In this document: positions 59,402 to 64,000 of the stretch, in pieces
How positions within the stretch are numbered: position 1 is the first letter of the stretch
How the letters are laid out: each line of letters starts with the position of its first letter
From: Allobosea sp. Root381
Lineage (GTDB): Bacteria; Pseudomonadota; Alphaproteobacteria; Rhizobiales; Beijerinckiaceae
DNA length: 64,000 bases
Direction: 5' to 3'
Assembly (NCBI RefSeq): GCF_001429395.1
Contig: NZ_LMJT01000034.1
Coordinates: 186,001 to 250,000 of the forward strand
Position numbers and translations under genes: made by a program
The notes under the pieces: generated by a model
The model's input: the letters and a program-made list of their open reading frames with translations, nothing else
The model's database searches: none
Told to the model about the DNA's origin: nothing

Positions 59402-59540
59402 GAATCTCTGCCTTGATTGGGGCGCCCTGCCCTGTCGCTGCGGCATGATCGCGGCGTGCCGCCTCGCGCGCAAGCGCTTCGATCAACCGGGCGAGCCCGG
59501 GATCAAGCGTGCTGCCAGCGCTGGCGGCGGCGCGGGCCAT
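59355..59540 (-). CDS. small protein coupled to the recombinase, unknown
   Basis: A 61-residue protein (MARAAASAGS, then LARLIEALAREAARRDHAAA). Its ATG shares a base with the upstream stop (TGATG), and its 3' end overlaps the recombinase start by 47 bp in another frame, so it is embedded in the operon. An Ala/Arg-rich helix dominates. It may be a recombinase accessory such as a recombination directionality factor, but I have no motif evidence. Confidence 0.6.
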   Translation of the reverse strand: MARAAASAGSTLDPGLARLIEALAREAARRDHAAATGQGAPIKAEIHARSDLRSLLNRPAE

Positions 59541-60169
59541 CAGCCGACGGCCTCGCAGATGTTCCGCTGCTCTACGGTGAAGGTGTAGGCGGCAACCCAT
59601 GGGTTGGCGTCCCAAGCGTCCTTACCATTGATCGCGTCCCAGAGATCGGCGTACCAATCGCGAGCATTGTCCCAGCCGCGATAGCCTATGCCGCTCGGGT
59701 CGGGCTCTTCTGCGGGGAAGAAGCCGCCTACGTCGTCGGCATGTCCCTGCCTGCACCCTTCGGACCACGCATCCGCCTCGCTGATGTCGTGAACCCGCTG
59801 CACGCGGACATCGGTGACGGTCAGTGTCAGGCGGGAGGCCCAACGCGGCATGAACATCGAGGGGCGAAGCTTGCCAGCGCATCCCGGCTCGCTGTCGCGT
59901 GGATCTGGATCAGCCGCGTAGTAGATCGGCACGCCGACAGAAAGGTCGCGGGGCTTCGTCCAGTCGAAGCGAAGCTCGGCCCGATACGCCTCGCGCACCC
60001 ACAGGTGGTCGCCGCGCATGATGCGTAGCGCCCGATATGCTGACTTCAGGTCGTGATACTTGCCGTCGTCGCCGGGCTGCGGCTTAAGGATCCGCCGCGT
60101 TTGCGTCTTCCGGCCATCGAGCAGGGCCCGCACCATCGGCGCGCTGAAAAGGATGGGCCAGTCAGCCAT
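59540..60169 (-). CDS. phage protein, possible ASCH/PUA-like domain
   Basis: A 209-residue protein opening PILFSAPMVRALLDGRKTQTRRILK, the typical start of a family of phage proteins that bear an ASCH-like (PUA-fold) domain. DHLWVREAYR and RLTLTVTDVRVQRVHDISEADAWSEG continue the pattern. The C-terminal WVAAYTFTVE ends it. RNA binding is suggested by the fold only. It overlaps the upstream Gp37/Gp68-type gene by 8 bp. Confidence 0.78.
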   Translation of the reverse strand: MADWPILFSAPMVRALLDGRKTQTRRILKPQPGDDGKYHDLKSAYRALRIMRGDHLWVREAYRAELRFDWTKPRDLSVGVPIYYAADPDPRDSEPGCAGKLRPSMFMPRWASRLTLTVTDVRVQRVHDISEADAWSEGCRQGHADDVGGFFPAEEPDPSGIGYRGWDNARDWYADLWDAINGKDAWDANPWVAAYTFTVEQRNICEAVG

Positions 60170-61310
60170 GCAGCACCTCCGGCATGGCGTTGTGCTCGAC
60201 GCCGTCGAGGAGGCGACCGGCAGACGCCTTCCCGATGCTGAACATGGTCATGGCGCCGGTGCCTGCCATGAACGCTCCGAAGCTGAAGCGGTCCCGCCCA
60301 TCGAAGCGCCGCCCGTCAGCGTGCAGCACGCAGTTCTGCTTGCGCTCTCGCCTCGTGGCCCCCGGCCGGGTGGCGGGCGCCGGGTAATAGCATCGGTCAG
60401 ACTGCGCCTCGTCCATGTGCGAGATCGGACACCACTCGCCCCATTGCTTGAAGAAGAAGGCCGTGCCGGCGGCCGCGCACTGGTCGCGGATGCTGCGTGC
60501 CCATTCCGGGTGCATCGGCCGGGCCTTCGGGCCGCTCTCGCCGCCGGCGATGATCCAGTCGAGCGTGATGCGGTCGGCCCGTACCCACTCCGGACATCCC
60601 TCACTGTCCTTCGGCCCTTCGGTGACATGGTAATGCGCCTTGCGCTCGGGGCAGCTTCTGCAGCCGTCATCGCAACTCTGGCAGCCCCACGACCTGCCAT
60701 CGATCTCGGCGCCGAGATCCTGCCATTCAAGCCAAGGCTCGAAGTCGATCGGCGCCAACAGTGGCTCAGCCGAGACGCCGACCCACGGAATGCTGAGCTT
60801 TACCTTCAACGCCAGCAGACGCGGAATGTCGCGATCGGCTTCGTCCTGGTTGCAGACGGTAACAAGCAGGCCGGCGTGCTTCGGCCATGTCGTGACGCCG
60901 ATCGCGGCGAGGCGCTTCTCGACGACGCTGATGCGTTTCGTGACGATCTGGATGTCGATGCGGTCACACTGGACGATCTTGCCCCAGGCCTCGGCGAACC
61001 ATTCGAGAGGAACCTCGTTATCGAACAGGTCCGACATCGACTGAATGAAGACGCGGCGCCGCGAATTGGGGTGGTAGCCGCCAATCTGCGCGTCTGCGGC
61101 CCACCACGCGTAGTCGTTGTCGAGCCGGTTGAGCAGTGCAGCCGCGCCCTTGATCTTGCGGCGCGCCGCGCCGACACCCCAGAGGTTCTCGCCGAAGCGG
61201 CCTGACAACGTCTCGGCATAGCAGTGATCGCAGCCCGGGCCGACCTTGGTGCAGCCCCACCAGAAATTGACGGTGGCGTCCGTCCACTCGATGCCAGTCT
61301 TGTCAGCCAT
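60162..61310 (-). CDS. phage Gp37/Gp68-family (DUF5131) protein
   Basis: A 382-residue protein starting MADKTGIEWTDATVNFWWGC, with cysteines in WGCTKVGPGCDHCYAE (C-x6-C-x2-C) and a C-terminal FFKQWGEWCP. These are the DUF5131/Gp37-Gp68 signatures; a second Cys cluster (SCDDGCRSCPERK) appears mid-protein. The N-terminal cysteines suggest a metal or iron-sulfur site; biochemical role unknown. ATG 61310 is chosen over an upstream start that would extend into the zinc-ribbon gene. Confidence 0.87.
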   Translation of the reverse strand: MADKTGIEWTDATVNFWWGCTKVGPGCDHCYAETLSGRFGENLWGVGAARRKIKGAAALLNRLDNDYAWWAADAQIGGYHPNSRRRVFIQSMSDLFDNEVPLEWFAEAWGKIVQCDRIDIQIVTKRISVVEKRLAAIGVTTWPKHAGLLVTVCNQDEADRDIPRLLALKVKLSIPWVGVSAEPLLAPIDFEPWLEWQDLGAEIDGRSWGCQSCDDGCRSCPERKAHYHVTEGPKDSEGCPEWVRADRITLDWIIAGGESGPKARPMHPEWARSIRDQCAAAGTAFFFKQWGEWCPISHMDEAQSDRCYYPAPATRPGATRRERKQNCVLHADGRRFDGRDRFSFGAFMAGTGAMTMFSIGKASAGRLLDGVEHNAMPEVLHG

Positions 61311-61548
61311 CGGCGCGGGCCTCCGGCTTGACCACCTCAGGCTCCGGGTACTTCGTGCCGCAGAACGGGCAGAAGCTCGGGAAGATCGACATAGCGCGTG
61401 CGCCACGCCTTTTCTCGACGACCTCGGTCTCGATCATCAGGCGCTCGCCTGGCGGGCGAAACACGAGGGCGCGAAGCAATCGCGTGTTGTGTTCGGCGAG
61501 CTTGTCATCGACCTCTTCGGCGCATTTGCATGCGGTGCTGATGGTCAT
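61303..61548 (-). CDS. small zinc-ribbon-like protein
   Basis: An 81-residue protein with CKC near the N-terminus (STACKCAEEVDDKLAEHN) and CPFCG near the C-terminus, which could jointly bind zinc. It overlaps the MerR gene stop (ATGA) and the next gene start by 8 bp, so it is within the operon. Function unknown; similar small proteins are frequent in phage early regions. Confidence 0.65.
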   Translation of the reverse strand: MTISTACKCAEEVDDKLAEHNTRLLRALVFRPPGERLMIETEVVEKRRGARAMSIFPSFCPFCGTKYPEPEVVKPEARADG

Positions 61549-61895
61549 GCCGCCACCCGATCGGTACCGATCAGCCCCTCGAGTTCGGCGATTGCGAGAT
61601 CGGTCTCGACCCTGCGTTGGCGAAGCGCATCGAGCTGCTCGGCCATCTGGAGAGGCGTGAAACAGCCGGCCTGCAAAGCGGCCTTGATCTCCGTCAGCGT
61701 GAAGCCCTGGCGCGTCCAGGTGAGGATACGCTGCAGCTGCTCGCGATCGGCGTCGCTGTACAGGCGGTCGCGCGCTTCGGTCCGCGCCGGTGCCAGCAGC
61801 CCGCGCTGCTCGTAGAAGCGGAGCGTCCGCAGGGTGACGCTGAACTCGGCGGCGATCTCGCTGATGCCGTAGGCCTTGGACGTGTTGCTGTTCAT
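61545..61895 (-). CDS. MerR-family transcription regulator
   Basis: A 116-residue protein. The MerR helix-turn-helix reads YGISEIAAEFSVTLRTLRFY followed by EQRGLLAPAR, with a wing (DRLYSDADREQLQRIL) and a long C-terminal dimerisation helix. No metal-binding cysteine cluster is present at the C-terminus (one Cys, AGCFTP). It probably regulates the element's early operon. Confidence 0.85.
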   Translation of the reverse strand: MNSNTSKAYGISEIAAEFSVTLRTLRFYEQRGLLAPARTEARDRLYSDADREQLQRILTWTRQGFTLTEIKAALQAGCFTPLQMAEQLDALRQRRVETDLAIAELEGLIGTDRVAA

Positions 61896-61898
61896 GTT

Positions 61899-61994
61899 CT
61901 AGCTCCAGAGCACGATGCTGAAAGCGAGGCCGAAACAGGCCGCGACCGCCGCGGCGAGGCTCCAGTTCACGACGCGGGTTCGACGACGGCTCAT
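61899..61994 (-). CDS. 31-residue single-span membrane peptide
   Basis: The frame starts ATG 61994 (TGA-C-ATG after the upstream stop) and ends TAG 61899-61901. It encodes MSRRRTRVVNWSLAAAVAAC followed by FGLAFSIVLWS. Five of the first nine residues are Arg or neighbouring polar residues, followed by a 20-residue hydrophobic span. It ends three bases before the MerR ATG. Coupled spacing and membrane-type composition support a real gene. Confidence 0.6.
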   Translation of the reverse strand: MSRRRTRVVNWSLAAAVAACFGLAFSIVLWS

Positions 61995-61995
61995 G

Positions 61996-62832
61996 TCAGG
62001 CCGCCTGCGCAGGCAGGGCGCGGCGGAGGAAGGCCTCGAGCTCGGTGGCGAGCTTGCGCCAGCGCACCTCGCCCTTCGGCACGATGGCGCCCATCATCCG
62101 CTGGAAGGCGGCCGTCAGGTCGAAGCCGTCCAGGGCGTCAAGCAAGCTGGGGTGGTCGCGCAGCGCCGGCAGGGTGTCGAAGGTAGCGCAGTAGGCCTGC
62201 AGGACATGGGCCCGCACCATGCCGATATTGCCCTCGCCGGCCTGGACGATGGCCTCGCAGGAGCGCAGCAGAGTCTGGTCGCCGTAGCTGTCCCGCAGCT
62301 TATAGAGGGTCGCCGCGGCGAAGGTGTCGCCGCGCTTCAGCTCGGACTGCGCGCGCGGGCTGACGATCTGCACGCCGGCGGCATCGCAGATCTTCTGCAG
62401 CTCGACCGCCTTGATATCGCCGCTGACGACGCGGGACTTGTGCAGCACGGCGCCGACCACGTTGAGCTGGCGCGTGTTGATCTCGACGAAGGCCTCGGCC
62501 TGCTCGGCCGTGTCCACCGTCACGATCATGCAGGGGACGGATTTCACGCCGCGCAGCTTCGCGGCGTGAGCGCGGTGCTGGCCGTCGATGACGGCGAAGA
62601 GGCCGCCCTCGATCGGGGCAACGATGATCGGCGCGAAGCGGGACCAGCGGAAGCGCTCGGCGATGCGGCGCACCTGCTGCTTGCCGCGCTGGCCGATCGG
62701 CCGCTGATAGCGATCGTCGATGCGCAGGCGGCCGACCTCGATCCAGTCGACCTGCGGAGCGGGGCCGGGCTGCGTCGAGAAGGTGACGCCGGCGTAATCG
62801 GCGATATCGATCTCGCGATACTGCTCCATCAC
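61996..62832 (-). CDS. ParB N-terminal-domain (DUF6551-like) protein
   Basis: A 278-residue protein with a ParB/sulfiredoxin-like nucleotide-binding fold: VGRLRIDDRYQRPI, then LFAVIDGQHRAHAAKLRGV (the G-x-H-R box) and VDTAEQAEAFVEINTRQLNV. The helical C-terminal half is uncharacterised. It resembles phage and plasmid DUF6551-type proteins. Its ATG overlaps the upstream ParB stop by four bases. Confidence 0.8.
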   Translation of the reverse strand: MMEQYREIDIADYAGVTFSTQPGPAPQVDWIEVGRLRIDDRYQRPIGQRGKQQVRRIAERFRWSRFAPIIVAPIEGGLFAVIDGQHRAHAAKLRGVKSVPCMIVTVDTAEQAEAFVEINTRQLNVVGAVLHKSRVVSGDIKAVELQKICDAAGVQIVSPRAQSELKRGDTFAAATLYKLRDSYGDQTLLRSCEAIVQAGEGNIGMVRAHVLQAYCATFDTLPALRDHPSLLDALDGFDLTAAFQRMMGAIVPKGEVRWRKLATELEAFLRRALPAQAA

Positions 62833-64000
62833 GCGGCCTCCTCAATATTGGAATCGGGATCGCCTGGCTGCAGCGCGAGCTCGATGAGCTGCATCTTCGT
62901 CGAGCCGAAGGGGACGGTGACGCCGCGCTCCTTGAGGAGCTCGCGCAGCTCGGGCGCCTTCATCGCGAGCAGCTTGGTCCGCTCCTGGCCGAGCCAGATC
63001 TGCAGGGCAGCGTCAGCCGCGGACGCAGGAGATTCGGGCTCCGATGGCTCGGCGGGCCCGCTGACGACCTGATCGCCGGTTTCGTCCTCGGGCGCCGGCG
63101 CGGCCGGCAGCACGGCGTCGAAGACCTCGCCGCGCAGCAAGGGCGGCAGCCAGGCGCGGGCGATCGCCAGCCGCGCCGCCGCGGCGCCGAGATCCGCCTT
63201 CTTCAGCTTGGCGTATTTCGCGGGCTCGTCGCCGCAGGCGGCGATCGCCGCGATCGCTTCCTGCTTCGGCGCGGCCGAGAAATATTCCGCGGGGTCGAAG
63301 ACCTGAACGAGGGCGGCGCGGTGCGCGTCCACCGGCAGGGCGCAGCGGAGCGCCGACACAGCCTGCGGCTTCAGCTTGTTGTAGCTGTATTCGCTCAATG
63401 CCGCGCTGGTGAAGTCGAGCGTGCGAGCGATGACGCGGGCGGCGTGCTTCTGCAGGCTCTCCTCGTCCCAGGTGAGGACCAGGCTGAAGACCTCGGCGAA
63501 ATCCTCCTTCGTGCTGCTGCTGCGCCTCGGCCAGGGGAGAGCCGGGCCTGCATCGCGACCCTTGTCCTCGAGTCGCAGTGGCGAGCCCCAGGTGAACGCG
63601 GTCGCGACGAATGCCGCCAGCGCGATCCTGGGTTCATGACCGAGGACATGAGCCGCCGCCTTTGTCGCGGTCAGGGCGAGATCGTCCATGAGGGCGGCCG
63701 AGAGTCGCGTCGGTTCCGCAGCCTCCTCGCCGGCGGATGACTTCGGCGCGGGCGCAGCCATGGCGCTCGGCTTCGGCTCGGGCCGCGGCTTGGAGCGGGA
63801 GAATCCGCGGGCGACGGTCAACGCGCCGTCGCGGTCGAAGCCCACCACCGCGATCGCCTTCGCGCGCGTCGTCTCTGGGAGGGACAGCCACGACTGGCTC
63901 TCAATCAGGTCCTCAAGTTCCTTCTCGAGGCGATTCTCTTCGTCCATGAGCGCATCGCGATCATGCTCAATCTCGCTCTGACGCTGCTCGTCCTCGACCT
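62829..64000 (-). CDS. ParB/RepB/Spo0J-family partition protein, C-terminal portion (N-terminus off the right edge)
   Basis: The frame is open to the right edge without a stop, upstream of an internal ATG at 63947, so the gene is truncated by the window. Visible are a charged coil (VEDEQRQSEIEHDRDALMDE) and the ParB mid-region AVVGFDRDGALTVARGF. A helical domain follows (TATKAAAHVLGHEPRIALAA, AHRAALVQVFDPAEYF), and an SAP-like tail (APELRELLKERGVTVPFGST). The usual N-terminal ParB CTPase/HTH would be beyond the edge. It is first in the early operon. Confidence 0.75.
   Translation of the reverse strand, partial: VEDEQRQSEIEHDRDALMDEENRLEKELEDLIESQSWLSLPETTRAKAIAVVGFDRDGALTVARGFSRSKPRPEPKPSAMAAPAPKSSAGEEAAEPTRLSAALMDDLALTATKAAAHVLGHEPRIALAAFVATAFTWGSPLRLEDKGRDAGPALPWPRRSSSTKEDFAEVFSLVLTWDEESLQKHAARVIARTLDFTSAALSEYSYNKLKPQAVSALRCALPVDAHRAALVQVFDPAEYFSAAPKQEAIAAIAACGDEPAKYAKLKKADLGAAAARLAIARAWLPPLLRGEVFDAVLPAAPAPEDETGDQVVSGPAEPSEPESPASAADAALQIWLGQERTKLLAMKAPELRELLKERGVTVPFGSTKMQLIELALQPGDPDSNIEEAA

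Larger units (their letters stand above)
57791..64000 (-). mobile_element. left end of a tRNA-integrated prophage or integrative element
   Basis: From the tRNA to the right edge all genes lie on the minus strand, in a chain of overlaps (TGATG, ATGA, 8-bp overlaps). They encode recombinase, phage-type and ParB-fold proteins and a MerR regulator. No structural, lysis or conjugation gene is inside the window, so prophage and ICE cannot be distinguished. Confidence 0.8.

Overview
The window looks like a chromosomal segment of a high-GC alphaproteobacterium of the order Hyphomicrobiales (Rhizobiales). A Bosea-like or neighbouring lineage is my best guess. The basis is family content (ChpT, CtrA, SciP, FlbD, DUF1134/EipA, an OpgH-type glucosyltransferase, a TIGR01459-type HAD phosphatase, PmtA-like methyltransferase), the alphaproteobacterial flagellar and chemotaxis layout, and short palindromic repeats typical of these genomes. 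No rRNA operon or marker gene fixes the genus.

Region by region: (1) 1-9.3 kb holds housekeeping and metabolic genes: a truncated acetyltransferase, Nudix hydrolase, metallophosphoesterase, SDR dehydrogenase, ABC-F ATPase Uup, a glucokinase/hydroxypyruvate isomerase pair and an exported protein. (2) 8.5-11.1 kb carries an FkbM methyltransferase overlapping an OpgH/MdoH glucosyltransferase, probably for periplasmic glucan. (3) 11.2-16.6 kb carries a dehydrogenase, then a tightly overlapping trio (pterin-synthase-fold protein, GT4 glycosyltransferase, SAM methyltransferase), a cytochrome b561 and a GTP cyclohydrolase II. The pterin-synthase-like protein has lost most canonical active-site residues, and this is my main candidate for an undescribed pathway. 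(4) 16.7-24.6 kb has a large YfhO-like membrane protein bracketed by two palindromic repeats, sugar kinase and HAD genes, a coiled-coil membrane protein, EipA, a YHS protein and CysQ.

(5) 24.7-37.7 kb is a signalling and motility block: chpT, cheA-cheW-cheY-cheB-cheR, then ctrA divergent from fliI. fliJ lies 3.4 kb beyond fliI, separated from it by an unusual alpha/beta hydrolase-SGNH hydrolase fusion and an MFS transporter. (6) 37.8-42.8 kb is accessory: a probably acquired HSL-type esterase abutting an IS3-family transposase remnant, a GNAT, a DUF305 copper-type pair and two membrane proteins. (7) 42.9-55.6 kb is the second flagellar block on the minus strand: fliK-flgD-sciP-fliF-fliG-fliH-fliN-flbD and flhA. 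It is interrupted by an MFS transporter flanked by two paralogous small Tat-signal proteins with Arg/Val- or Tyr/Arg-rich tails. CtrA-like boxes lie before sciP and fliF, and a good -24/-12 (sigma-54) match lies before fliK. The window thus carries three layers of flagellar control together (ChpT-CtrA, SciP, FlbD/sigma-54).

(8) 55.8-57.8 kb has mnmA, a PmtA-like methyltransferase and tRNA-Met(CAT). (9) From inside that tRNA to the right edge is the left end of an integrated element. Its large serine recombinase terminates within the tRNA anticodon loop, so its last 13 codons are antisense tRNA. A continuous minus-strand early operon of overlapping genes feeds into it: a ParB-family protein running off the edge, a second ParB-fold protein, a 31-residue membrane peptide, a MerR regulator, a zinc-ribbon protein, a Gp37/Gp68-type protein, a probable phage protein and a small coupled protein.
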